In this document: one piece after another, positions 11,602 through 23,154 of the stretch
How the letters are laid out: the number at the start of each line of letters is the position of its first letter
Position numbering within the stretch: the stretch's first letter is position 1
DNA from: Acanthopleura granulata
Taxonomy: Eukaryota > Mollusca > Polyplacophora > Chitonida > Chitonidae
Direction of reading: 5' to 3'
Assembly (NCBI GenBank): GCA_016165875.1
Contig: JABBOT010000003.1
Location: 36,768,672-36,832,671 of the forward strand
DNA: 64,000 nucleotides
The notes under the pieces: model-generated
Databases searched by the model: none
Seen by the model: the letters and a program-made list of their open reading frames with translations, nothing else
What the model was told of the DNA's origin: nothing
Made by a program: the position numbers and the translations under genes

Positions 11602-14600
11602 GTGAGTGAAGACTTGCAGCGAGAAATCCTCAGCCCCAAAATTTCTTTCCTTCACATGAAAATAATCTCCAATAATCTCTAATAATGTCCAATTTGGTAT
11701 ACTTTTATCCATTAGCCTAAATTTATTCAAATTTCTTCTTTGTGGCATTTAAACAATAGTTGTAGAGTTTAAGATGTTAGTTTGATGGAGTGTACCTGGG
11801 AACTATTACTGTTGCACCTTATGGAGACATTTATGATATTTCTGATTTTGACTTGACAGGACTACAGGAATAATGCTGAAGCTGCGAAGGCTGCATTAGA
11901 TGGAACTGTCAGAAAGGGACGTACCTTGAGAGTTAGATTTGCATCACATGGAGCTGCCTTGAGAGTGAAGAATCTGTCACCAGTTGTTTCTAATGAGTTA
12001 CTGGAAAGCGCATTCTCTCAGCTTGGCGAGGTAGAAAGAGCTGTTGTCGTCTGTGATGACAGGGGGAAGTCAACAGGGGAGGGACTGGTTGAATTCGCAA
12101 GGAAGCAAGTTGCTCTTAGTGCTATGAAGCGCATCAATGACGGGGTCTTCATGCTCACAGCGTAAGTAAGACTGCAAACTTGGACCCTTTGTTGAAAATC
12201 TCCTTATCTTTGTGCCAATAAATTTCTGGTGTCACAAATCACCGTCCTCTGGCAATACCAAGTAACACTATAAAGTGAAAACTTTCCAAAAAAAAATGGC
12301 ATGCATCTGTTAGGAGAAAAAAATAAAATTACTGAAAATGTTTGTTTTGATATGCTTGGTTGACCTTGTTACAGCTCTCCTCGACCAATCTTTGTTGAAC
12401 CGTTGGAGCAGAAAGATGAAGAGGATGGTTTAGCTGAGAAATTCCTTCCGAAGAATGATCAGTACAGAAAGTAAGAAGACTGATTTGATTGCCATTATAA
12501 AAGACCTGATTATACTACATTTATTTGCATGTAGAATGAAGGAGGAACAATTGTATGTCCAAATTTTCTTTTATCCAATCTCCTGGCTATATTTCCTCCG
12601 TTTGTGACTTAGGATCAGTACATTTCCTTGTCAGATGTTGGTAGAAGTACATATGTAGAGATAAAACAACTGAAATGTACTGAAAAGATATCCAGTACTA
12701 GTAGTTATTATAAATATTCATTACTTCCTGAAGGGAGCGAGAAGTGGAACCACGATTTGCTCAGCCGGGATCATTTGAGTACAGCTTTGCATCAAAATGG
12801 AAGCAGATTGTGGAAATGGAGAAAAGCCAACTGGAGCAAGTGAAGAGAAATGTTGAGGAGGCCAAATTAAAACTTGAAGGGGAGATGGAAACTGCTCAAA
12901 TGGAACATCAAGAGGAACTTCTGAGAAAGGGTCAGTTTGAAGTGAAGTGTGGGAAGAAAACTCAAATCTACGTTGGTACATTCCTACTTTTCTCAAACAG
13001 TTCCTCAGAATCAGCACAGTTTCAGATTTACAGTAAACAAGCAGTTATACGTCCTATTTCAGTGGCCTGAAACTTTTGACACCGCTGAAGGCGAATAATT
13101 TTCCTTGAAAATAAATTAGGTCATAACTACAGTTTTGTCTGATGACCCGACGGTGTGCTATTTTCTTCAAATGTACTGTAGACATTTTAGTTGAATGTAA
13201 GGATGATAATGAACAGTTGTTTGTTTGTAAATAGACCTGATGAGGCAACAGGAAGAACTGCGACGTTTGCAGGAAATCCGCCAGCAGTCTGAGCTTCGAC
13301 GAAGACAAGAAATGGAAATGAGGTAGGATCCTATACAGTTGTGATGTCGTTATGGATGAAAGTTATGTCAGGAGTGTTACAAATTTTCAGTAATATCCCC
13401 TGATGAAATATTTGCATTCATACATGTTGTTTATAATGCATGATGCTCGATAGCTAACCTTGTGCCCAAGAGATCTTTCAGTGCTTTCCACATTATTTTT
13501 GACAGGATGAGGCAGCAAGAGGATGATGAGCGTCTCCGTCAAGACAGACGTCCTGATATGATGATGCGACGCAATGACAACCTACGTCGACCCTTGGGAG
13601 GAGATGCAATGGGCCAGGAAGACCTGATGATGGCGGTAATTCAGCTAGGTTTAGTACTAAAGTAAAAGCTCTCTCTCTGCCTTTCACACATACGGTTTGT
13701 AAATGTTTGTTTGGCAAAGGATTTGAGTGTTTCCACTTCATCACCACTCTGTAAAGGTAGGATTAATAATAAGGGTTCTGAATGTTGGTACTGCTTATTT
13801 GGCGTTGGCATTAGCATGTGATTTTGTCTAATTCATAATCACACGAACGACCTGATGGCATCTGTGGTATCAATCTCCATTGCAGCAAGGAGGTATCCAT
13901 GACCTACCTGGAGGCAGTAACCGTGGGAACGCCCCACCCCTCCCCCCGCCCCCTGCGCCCCCAGCTAGTATGGGACTGGACCGAGGGCGATCTCAGGTAC
14001 CTACTGGTAGAGAACTAGATGTTGTGTGATGAAATTAACAAGCTTTGCTCTGTGGTGATGAAGTTGGTATGTAGTTAACAATTGAAAATTTATCGTTTGG
14101 TGATTAGAAAAATAAAACAGTAGGCTTAATCATTGAATTTGCTCTTTCAGATGTCTGGAGGAATAGGAAATAACTACGGAAACCAAGGCATGGGTGGCCC
14201 AGTAGGAATGGGGGGTGACAACGGGATGGGTGGGCCAGGAGGCCAAATGGTATGTACAGAATTTTTCTGACTTGCAAATATTTCCTGCTGTGGAATAAAC
14301 ATGGATTAATTCTGACCCTGTTGCTTCAGTTTCTAGAACAGTTGTTGTGTACATGGGTGTACTTAAATCTGCTTGTGGAAAATTATTTTTGTTATTTTGA
14401 AAACTGTTAGTGAGATATTTCAACTTATTGCAGTTAGGAGTTTGGGATTACATTTCAGATAGAGTTGGTCATCTGGAGTAACTATATGGATTAAAAGTTG
14501 TTAAGTACAGAAATTCCATTTCTGTAGAAATATGCATTTTACTTCATTGAAGTCAATATTTTGTCTTTCAGAGGAGTGATTTTTACCTAACCAAGTAATG

Positions 14601-17600
14601 TCGTAATCACATAATATGACAGTTCTGTGTTGTGATCTTGTAAAAAATTTTTGAGTGTCATTTCTTTGGAATACTAAAGCTATCTCATAACAGGCAATTA
14701 CCTTGTTCCGTCAGATGTGAATTTCAGATTAGCCCAGATAACAATGGCAGAAAGAGAACTTTGCATGTGCATGGCTCTCTTGTTCTGAATAAGTGACTAG
14801 CATTAATATACATGTGTTACGCACATTTTGGATGATCATTTTTTTCTGCAACAGGTTCTAGATATCGGAACATCTCAAATGAGAATGTTATGTAGAATTA
14901 GTTACTACCAAGTAAGCAAAATAGAGAAAAGTGCTTCACCATCAAACGTGGATCAGTTGACATGTGTGACAGTGGGATGGGTGCTTGTAGAATTAGTACA
15001 CTGTGTGCACGTTTTAGGTAATTATCCTGTATAATTTTGCTCTCCATTATTCCTGGGTCAATCCCATTGCTGCCTGGCTCTGTTTCCTTAGCATACCAAG
15101 TACAAGAATACTGCGCACATTTTCTTTGCATATCATGAATGTGTGTACATGTGGTTAATTCCATTCGGGCCAACATTTTGGTCCTGAATCCATACAGTGT
15201 ACTAATGGCTATCGTTTTATTGAAATTTATCTAGGATCGTCATGGGATGTTTTATGACAATGGTGTGGTAAGTGATCAGCTTGTTTCTTTAATGTTCACT
15301 ATACTTTGGGCAACACATGGTTTTCTTTCGTTAGTGGCAGTTTTTGATCTGAAACTGATTGTAGGAGCTGTTACAAGTCTGGGAATTTCATAGTTTTTGT
15401 GCGTTGAAAAAAGCTAACATTACCTTGTCACAACTTGCCAAAGCAAGTTGACTAGAAATAATGGGCGCACAACTTACATAGACTTGCTCATATTGGTAGA
15501 GACAGAGGTTCAGTCTGTCTGGCAAATGTAAATCCTCCTTCGTGTTGGCAGTCTGTGGTGAATTGTTTAACCATGTAAAAGGTAAACCTTAGTGGTACAT
15601 CCAAAGCATACCTATGAGAAATTATTTTTCACTCAGATCTGGAAATTGGCTCAATGTCTGATCAAGTGATTGACATTTGACATCTATCATGAGGTCTTAG
15701 ACAAAGAGAAAAGAAAAAAGAAATACTAAAGCCTATCCCACTTGTCTGTGTTTAGAGTATGTCTTGTAAGTTACATGGGATTAGAAATTTTGAGATGTGA
15801 TATTGCAAAGTTCAGTGATGACAAAACATAGTATTCAGGAAATCCCCAGGCTTGTTAATAAACAGGGAAGTTTCTCATGTAGAGTCATTGTGGAGTTCTT
15901 CTGCAGCCGAGTTCAGTTGGTGATCTGTTTACTGCTGGATAGTTCTGCGGGTTAGTTCCAGATCTGCTGTCCATTGCCATTATCTTTTCCATTCTGAATA
16001 CAAAAAATGTTGTTACTAATCTGCATATTGTATACTCTATACCAACTAATTTATCACGTCATACCCTGTTACATGTTAGTTCTTGAGTCTGTCACGAAGT
16101 CATATCAGTTCAGTGGCCATAGAAAGCAGTGTTTGTAAGGTGATGGGATTACTTAGACATTCATCATGCATTAAATTTATTGGACTGCTGATAGTATTAT
16201 CATCAAGTGTAATGGTAACAAGAGGCAAGGCAAAGACATTAGCCGTTGGCAAGTGCAGAATTGGTAATAATACTGTTCATGTGCTGTTGTTCACTTAACA
16301 AGTCAACAATGTATCGTACCATTGAGGCTCAGTACTGCTGAATACTGCAATCCTGTTGAATAAATACTGTTGACACGTGGGTGCAGTTTGAAGGCAGACT
16401 CATTTCAAATTTAGAGCTAAGAATTTTACACAGTATTTATAGTGCCTTAACATAGGAAACATTGGATGCAGAAAATGGTTTTGAAAAGCCCTGTTTAAGT
16501 GGCCACGAAGTTCCAAATGACATTACACAAAAGTCACTGACAAAAAAGACAGTTGGTGATGAGGTCTTACCTTCAACAAAAAATATCACTTTCATGTACT
16601 GACTGCAGTTGCTTTATTAAGAAGGCTCTTTTCATTTCTTTCCTTGACACTGAACTGTGATATTCCCATGTACTGCGTGTTGTGAGCAAGAACAGCAGTT
16701 TTTAAGATTGCTGAAGTGTTTCATAGAAGTTTCATAGAAAAATAAGGATAACTGTACAACTAGACTGCAGATTTCATGAAACAGTGGTGGAAAATGATAA
16801 CAAATAATGTGGCCGATGGATTGCTTCAGATGTGTTAGGTTGCAAAAGCAGTATTCTTTACCTTAATCAAGCTGATGAAGTTTGTGTAAAAAAAGGTTAT
16901 TCTGAGCTACAGTATACCTAGAGATACCTCCTTTATTGGTTTGTGGATGAACATAATGCATACAGTGGTTCATTTATGATAGGTTTATATGATATTGGGA
17001 AACAGTTGTCTCATGTAATGATCACAGTTTCAAGCTGTCACACAGTTGTGCTTCATAGGTATTTGTTTCGAAAAGAGGGACATGTACCGTTGCTGTGATT
17101 TCAGTGCATGATAAAGAATATGAAGATAAATGCACGGCCGTTATACTAGGCATACTATGTTTGTAATAACATGCTGGAACAAGAGCCAGGCAGCACATTG
17201 TTGTAGTGTTCTTGTGCACACAGTCACTGAATGTGCAAAAGGAGGGAGGGGAATTTTATGTGTAATGTCTGATCATGAATAACTATCTGATAATGCTAAA
17301 TGCTAACAATGTGCCTTGATTTTCATTTTCCCCCCTCTATGTTCGTGCTGGATCTGCTGCCATTGACTTATCGCTGGATTGATAAAACCTCTTCACCTTG
17401 ATGAAAACCATGTGTGATACCTAAATATGACATGACATCTCGGTGCGTTTACACTGAAATCCTTGTTACGAACATTGATGAACTTAACCCTGTTCAAACT
17501 GTCATCAATATGACTGCAACAATTCTAGCCCCAGTTTGATGGCCCTTCTGGAAATAACTTCGGTGGTGCTGGGAATGCATTCCCAGGCCAGGGGAATATG

Positions 17601-17780
17601 GGTGGTATGGGAGGGGGAATGGGTGGGGTATCCGGCCCTGGTAACATGTACAATCAAGGTGGCATGGGTGGAAATCTTGGCCAGCCGGGCATGCGAGGAA
17701 ATGACCGTGGAATGGACCGAAGACGAGAAGGTGGACCCAGAGAAGATTATGGCGAGATGAAGAGAATGAGGCGCTTCTAA
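10534..17780 (+). CDS. DBHS-family RNA/DNA-binding protein (SFPQ/NONO/PSPC1/NonA orthologue), complete
   Basis: Ten phase-consistent coding exons: 10534-11601, 11860-12161, 12375-12470, 12734-12930, 13235-13322, 13506-13635, 13886-13996, 14151-14249, 15235-15267 and 17529-17780. They give about 791 residues. The order is an RGG-box and Q/P-rich prion-like N-terminus, RRM1 (RNP2 LFVGNL, RNP1 RGFGFCRL), RRM2 ([19 protein letters not shown]), NOPS ([11 protein letters not shown] ... [10 protein letters not shown]), a long coiled coil ([14 protein letters not shown]) and a Gly/Met-rich tail ending RMRRF. DBHS proteins dimerise through NOPS and coiled coil and act in nuclear transcription, splicing, RNA retention and DNA repair. 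The RGG-rich start resembles SFPQ more than NONO, but an invertebrate single-copy gene is co-orthologous to all three. An upstream in-frame ATG at 10483 would add 17 residues; 10534 is preferred because the SFPQ-like sequence starts there. Confidence 0.95.
11860..12161 (+). CDS. DBHS gene exon 2: rest of RRM1 and RRM2
   Basis: Acceptor TTGACAG, donor GC|GTAAGT, entering in phase 0 and leaving in phase 2. It encodes [15 protein letters not shown], then [19 protein letters not shown] and onward to DGVFMLTA. The [15 protein letters not shown] block is the DBHS RRM2 RNP1 region. Confidence 0.95.
12375..12470 (+). CDS. DBHS gene exon 3: NOPS domain start
   Basis: Acceptor TTGTTACAG and donor AA|GTAAGA. 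The phase-2 entry completes an Ala codon, then [18 protein letters not shown] and onward to NDQYRK follow. PRPxxVEP is a diagnostic NOPS motif. Confidence 0.95.
12734..12930 (+). CDS. DBHS gene exon 4: NOPS end and coiled-coil start
   Basis: Acceptor TTCCTGAAG and donor AAGG|GTCAGT. It encodes [18 protein letters not shown], then [18 protein letters not shown] and onward to HQEELLRK. It aligns by eye with the matching human SFPQ/NONO segment without gaps. Confidence 0.95.
13235..13322 (+). CDS. DBHS gene exon 5: coiled coil
   Basis: Acceptor TTGTAAATAG and donor AG|GTAGGA. It encodes [14 protein letters not shown] and onward to RRRQEMEMR, matching the conserved DLMRRQEELRRMEE coiled coil of vertebrate DBHS proteins. 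Confidence 0.94.
13506..13635 (+). CDS. DBHS gene exon 6: end of coiled coil
   Basis: Acceptor TTTTTGACAG and donor GCG|GTAATT. It completes the split Arg and encodes [17 protein letters not shown] and onward to QEDLMMA. It ends in phase 0. Confidence 0.92.
13886..13996 (+). CDS. DBHS gene exon 7: proline-rich segment
   Basis: Acceptor CTCCATTGCAG and donor CAG|GTACCT, with exactly 37 codons in phase 0. It encodes [10 protein letters not shown], then a proline run ([13 protein letters not shown]) and LDRGRSQ. Confidence 0.88.
14151..14249 (+). CDS. DBHS gene exon 8: Gly/Met-rich tail
   Basis: Acceptor CTCTTTCAG and donor ATG|GTATGT, with 33 codons in phase 0. It encodes [17 protein letters not shown] and onward to GGQM. 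The composition matches the low-complexity C-terminus of DBHS proteins. Confidence 0.88.
15235..15267 (+). CDS. DBHS gene candidate 33-nt microexon
   Basis: Eleven codons ([11 protein letters not shown]) sit between acceptor TTTATCTAG and donor GTG|GTAAGT, phase 0 on both sides. It can therefore be included or skipped without changing the frame. It is 985 bp after exon 8 and 2.26 kb before the last exon. No transcript evidence is available, so it may be an alternative exon. Confidence 0.6.
17529..17780 (+). CDS. DBHS gene last coding exon
   Basis: Acceptor CAATTCTAG, phase 0. It encodes [16 protein letters not shown], then a Gly/Met/Asn-rich stretch and a charged end, [13 protein letters not shown], followed by TAA at 17778-17780. 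The basic-aromatic C-terminus resembles the ends of SFPQ (KKPRF) and NONO (KRRRY), which hold the nuclear localisation signal. Confidence 0.93.
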   Translation, partial: PQFDGPSGNNFGGAGNAFPGQGNMGGMGGGMGGVSGPGNMYNQGGMGGNLGQPGMRGNDRGMDRRREGGPREDYGEMKRMRRF

Positions 17781-18230
17781 TGTGCCAATGTACCGACATA
17801 TAACTTCCCAGAATCGAAAGGGTGAAAATCCCCCCTTCATGTGCTTTTGTGGGTTTATCCAAATTAAGTAGATCATGCAAACCAGATATTCATATATGTG
17901 AACATTCATCATGCCTAGAGGATTCCCACGTATACCACTACTCATTTTTATCTTTACCGACGTCATTTGAGTGTCCTGTTGAACTACGTATTATTGTTGT
18001 CGTTACTTGCTTTTCATTTTGGACATTCGAACTTTGGTGTATTGGCCAAGAGCTACTGAAAGGATTGGTTTTTCACTTTTACTGAAAGTCACCACTCATC
18101 GTTGCCTGGCTTATATATATGCGTCTTCGATAAATATTGTAACTATGGGTGTCGATCATAACTGATGGCTAATCAGATTTATCCATTGTCATTCGGTCAT
18201 TAGTATGTATTTTAGCGATGGTGTTTTAAG

Positions 18231-18236
18231 AATAAA
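18231..18236 (+). terminator. Poly(A) signal for the DBHS gene
   Basis: AATAAA lies 451 bp after the stop codon, followed by a short A-rich stretch and then G/T-rich sequence. This is the first canonical signal after the stop codon. Confidence 0.6.
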
Positions 18237-20501
18237 TTCGTTTGAAGTACTTAAAAACAAAGGTGCTAGGTTTGTGGAGTTTTTCATATTGGATATTCAA
18301 TGATTTGTGCAGGACATTTTCCAGTGACCTGCTCACTGTACATGAAGTACTGCCAAAAAAACCACCTACAGCAACATTGCGAATTAATCGCAATGGTTTG
18401 TACAAAATATAATTGAAGTTCTGGTTTCAAACTTCACGATTTACCCACCATAAAATCGTCCAACAAGATTGCCCATGTCAATTTTAGGAACTACGTTCTG
18501 AATTTTTCATTCTTGGGAAATCTGTTTTCAACAATTAGCTTAGACCCTTTTTTCTCTAGACAGGCCTGGTAAAGTATTCTTCTTGATGATGGATTTAGTA
18601 TTTGCCCTCTAACACACAGGTCGTGAAAATGCATGAATCATTTGACATGTAATCGTCACTTTAAGTATTGACTTCAGTCCACAAAGCAAGTAGGTCAATG
18701 TGACTACCAATGAATGGAAGCCATTTGAATCTAAAATCAAGTGAAGGTAACTTGAGAAACAAGTTTGTGATAGTGTCAGGTGTAAAAACTTGTACACATG
18801 TTTTGGCACAAGACATTATCATATGTTATGCTCCTTAAATTACAAAGCAGGGATCACAGTGACTAACAAAATGTGACAGGAAGAATTTATTTCAAATTTC
18901 AGGGTTTTAAGTTCTTTGGAATATATATGGATTTAAGTGAATATGACCTGACCATTTCCCAGGCATTTCTAAGTTGTAGTATTGGTTGTATTGCATATTG
19001 TGACAAGTTTTACACAGGTTTTCTAGTAAAATATGACAAACCTGAAACTGCCAGAATATGACTCTCATTCTGGCTGTGATCCCTGCCAAGTTTAAAAGGA
19101 ACATGTACATGTATGCATTTGATATATATAGGTCAATGTGTTTTGGCCAGGCATTGTATGGTTTAAAATCAGTTGCATTGATCAGTTCTGTGCAGATTTT
19201 TATCCAACCACAATGCCATATATATTATGACTTCATGGAATGACGATTCATTGGCCAGTCTTCTTGCAACCCCAAAGGCTGAGCAAGTTCAAAATATATT
19301 GGAATAAAGATTTTCTTTTCAACTCCCAAATTACTGCACTGTAGTAATCGTTCATCAACGTTGATACATGGACTAATGTGGCTGCAGAATAAACTTGTCA
19401 TAGGTTTACTTTTGGGGAAATCAGGTCTATAGATTACAGCTTGGCTACGGCAATTAATGCTGTTCACAAAGTGAATGTCCCCGAACTAAGCTGACGTACA
19501 TAAACATGAAGGTAGTGTATTAATTAGATAAACAAAATGCAGAATGTTCTTGACACGGGAGCAAAAGTCTTCAGTGTGCGTTCACACCGACCGAAGTTGA
19601 TTACATTCAGCTGTCTTGTGCTGGTGTGCAAGTCAGAAAGGAACAAGTTTGCAAAATAATGATCTGATTGACTGAAATAGTCATACAGGCTGTGTGCTTC
19701 TGCCAATCAAGTTTCCTGTGGGTCATCCCATAACATTCGGCAATTCTTAGAGCGAAACGAATAGAAACTACATGTCCATGTGTGCCTTGGTGCTCGCTGA
19801 AATGAAACAAGCTGGGAGTGACAGTCAACATGCAAACCCACTGGGCAGATTATTGAAGGCCCAGGGCTGCAACAACAACACTGTCGGTGTTAGTCAAACC
19901 TGGTCGTGGAACAGAAGCCACAGGAATACAATAAAAGTTCATTTGGATGTTCGTTTTGTTCATCAGAGAAAATGTGCTATCTGTGGTACATAAGCCACAG
20001 AGAAAAATGTCCGCATCAAAGTGTAGTCTTAAAATTTAATCCACATATTCAACATACACATCGGTGTAATTATATAGACATGTAGGCCTACATGCACCAG
20101 CTGATTAGATGCATGCACTACCTCGTGGCAGCTAAGGTGAAACTGTTGGCTTCTCTCTTACAGTTTTTTTTCGTACCAAACTCGAGATAAGTTGTTTTGA
20201 GTACTGAGAATAAACATGTAATTTATTTAAATAATTGTTAAATGTGTGTGTGCAGGTGTATGTATGGGAATTATAATTGTGAACATACATGCATCAGTAT
20301 ATTAAAAGTAAACCAGATAAGTTTGTTGGCTAAATTATATAGCATTACATAAAAATTGTTACAATGCTGAAACCACTCCAGTTCATTCTTTTTGTAATGT
20401 GGTTCTGAAATCCCCTGCTTGCGGTACCTCTGATTTGCCAAAATTATTGTAATCTAAAGGCCTGGAAATTTAGAAATACTGTTACCTTTGCAGGCTTTGG
20501 A

Positions 20502-20503
<2 letters not shown>

Positions 20504-20548
<45 letters not shown>
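20504..20548. repeat. (TA)n microsatellite
   Basis: About 22 uninterrupted TA dinucleotides. Confidence 0.95.
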
Positions 20549-20549
<1 letters not shown>

Positions 20550-22823
20550 CCAAAGATCTGAGGATCTGCTGAAGAAAGTGAAGTCTTAACTGAGATCTTC
20601 TGAAATGAGCGAAATGGAATCTGCAAGTTGTCCTTTTTAGACGTTAGATAGCTTTTGTATTCCAATATGTTTTAAAACTTGCAAATCTTGAATGATTCTG
20701 ATGGTTTCTATGTACACTGTATGTCAAGGTGAATACCAACTGGAGCAACGTGAAGCTTGTGATATGCACAAGACTACTTATTTCAGAAACTCTTACGGTG
20801 CAAGCTCTTAGAAAAGGAAGTTCTGTAAATAAGTGGGGCATGTGGTCACCAGGGTTTAATTAATGCTCTAGACTCACATATTTGAAAAGTAAGGAGTGTA
20901 TGGAATACCTCCTATACGAGGAATCCAAAATTGAAGTGTGATATTTTGTGAAGCTGAATCACTGGACATCACGAAAGTTTTGTGGTTTAGACTTGGAAAA
21001 ATGCCACTGATGTACATCACTCAAACTGTGGAGTGGAAAGTACTGGTAAAAAAAAAAAAACGCTGCTGATCACATGTCCCAGAACAATTGACAAACCCAT
21101 GCCTCAGGAGCAGAAAGCCTTTGTTTTCCTGGTATTTTTGCAGTACTGGTACTCCTGTGCTTTGAATAAAGTATGGTTGAGTATATGCATGAAACCCTAC
21201 CATGACCAGCAAGGATACCAATTTTCTGCTACCGAATTTTCTTGGCCTGTCTGGAATTTGTCTGGTATCCTGGAAATACAATCGAGGCTTCTCCAACTCC
21301 TTGCCTGGATTTTAGTTAAATTTGAAATTAGGAAGTTACAAGGATACTTGGATATATTTCAAAAAGCAAAATAAAAAAAATCACGAGATTTGGAAACCAA
21401 TAAAATGTTACCTTCTGACACTTAATTTTGGTTATTTTGAACTTCAAAATTGATGCTCTCTTGAGTCACTCAGGAAGAAATTTAATTGTACAGTATCCTG
21501 TAGGAAACAAATGTCTACGGAACTGATTAATTTTCACATGTCTGGGGAGATATCAAGTGATGATGAAAGATAAGTATAGGAATGCAAGCTGGTCCTGTTT
21601 GTCCTGTATTGGAATTGCAGATTCTGATTCAAAGAAGTATCATTGATAATATATCAATCTAACCTGTATCGAAATCTTTTCACCAGAACGAGTTTGAGTA
21701 TTTTTGTTAGACAAAATGTGATGTTGGAGAGAAAAAATCCTGATACAACTTGTTTAGCTAATGTGTGAAGACATTAAATGGTGTGATTCAAAGATGCTTT
21801 TAGCAACAGTCTTCTAATCTAACCAAACCGATTATTTTAATGTGAAACAGCTTTCAAAATGAAATGCATCTGTGATGGTGAGTATTTGGGGATGTGTACT
21901 AGGTTTTCAGTTTTAAATTGCATTGAAGAGATTGTTGTTATCCGAGAATACCTCTTACTTAAGCAAAAGAACTTCCATTGTCCTATCCCCAAGAATGTTA
22001 ATATTTTATCTGCAAGTAGAGAAATTTGTTAACTTGTAAAGTTAATACCACAACTAACATAGCCTGTTTCTCTGAAAATCTGTGCTCTTTAGAATTAGCA
22101 AACAGTCTTGCTGTTGCATATTTGTGATGAATGGCGTTGTAAAAATTTATATTGATGCCTTCACAGGAGTCAGTGGTAAGATTCCTGATGGAAAAGGGAA
22201 GGACGAAGTAGAAAAAAAACACTGAATGCATTCAGCAGCAAGACAAGGTATAAAAGAATGTCCAATTCAAAACTGGACACCTGAAAGAAAGTCATTTAGT
22301 TATGATGTTGCTGCCACAGGCATTGCGGTAAAGGTGTGGCATATTTTGACGTGCATAATGTTGTTATAATTTTGTACAACACTGTCGTGCATCGACATCT
22401 TTTTGTGAATAAGTATATATTGAGTCAGCAGTGTGAAGTGCATCATCGTGGCCACCTTGCTGACTCTGCATACCAAGAGATGGCGATGTAAACATCATTG
22501 AAGTGACCTTCTGTCAAAATAACATGACCCATTTTGTGGTTCACAGGTGAACGACAGCTGTTAAAGACACATTCTGTGAGACGTAACCAGTTTAGCAATA
22601 GGCCAAGTGTCTGACTCATCTCTTGTCCTGCATCAGCGCATATTTCTTAAAGAGTTCCTTTGGTGTCAAAACATTTGTCTTAAGATGAATTGATAAAGAC
22701 TGGGATAGCCTGAATTGTTTTCCTAAATTATGAAAATATTGCTGCAAATTAAAAACTGATATTGTACGTTTCGTCAGAGTATACAGAAACAAAATATTTC
22801 TGTCCCTTCCACTTTGCCTGTTG

Positions 22824-22976
22824 TGACGTCACCCACGAATACATGACGTCATCAATCTCTGAGGTGTATCCACAAATGACGCTCAAACGCTCTTGATGTC
22901 ATCCCAACATAAATGCCTTTCTGAACGTCACATCTGCCTGATTCAACGTCATACAAGGAATATTATCACGTCACAT
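22824..22976. promoter_or_regulatory. Cluster of CRE/ATF-like sites
   Basis: Two perfect palindromic TGACGTCA sites lie at 22824-22831 and 22844-22851, exactly 20 bp apart. Over the next 125 bp follow TGACGCTC, TGATGTCA, AACGTCAC, AACGTCAT and CACGTCAC. CREB/ATF factors bind TGACGTCA and its half-site. A regulatory role is inference from site density. Confidence 0.4.
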
Positions 22977-23088
22977 CAGGAAAATTTTTCGGACATCCGA
23001 AGATTTTGCTTTCAGTGAATCTTCAGTTATATGGGTTAAATAGTGTTATTCATAAAATTTCCTGAAACATGTAGAATTTCTTTCATAT

Positions 23089-23154
23089 TATATTAATGAT
23101 AATATAATATTCATGGCTTATTATATTAATGATAATATAACATTTCTACGGAAT
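23089..23154. repeat. Pair of AT-rich palindromes in direct repeat
   Basis: The 20-bp sequence ttatattaatgataatataa occurs twice, separated by about 17 bp. Each copy has 8-bp inverted arms around a 4-bp centre and could extrude as a small hairpin. Confidence 0.7.
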
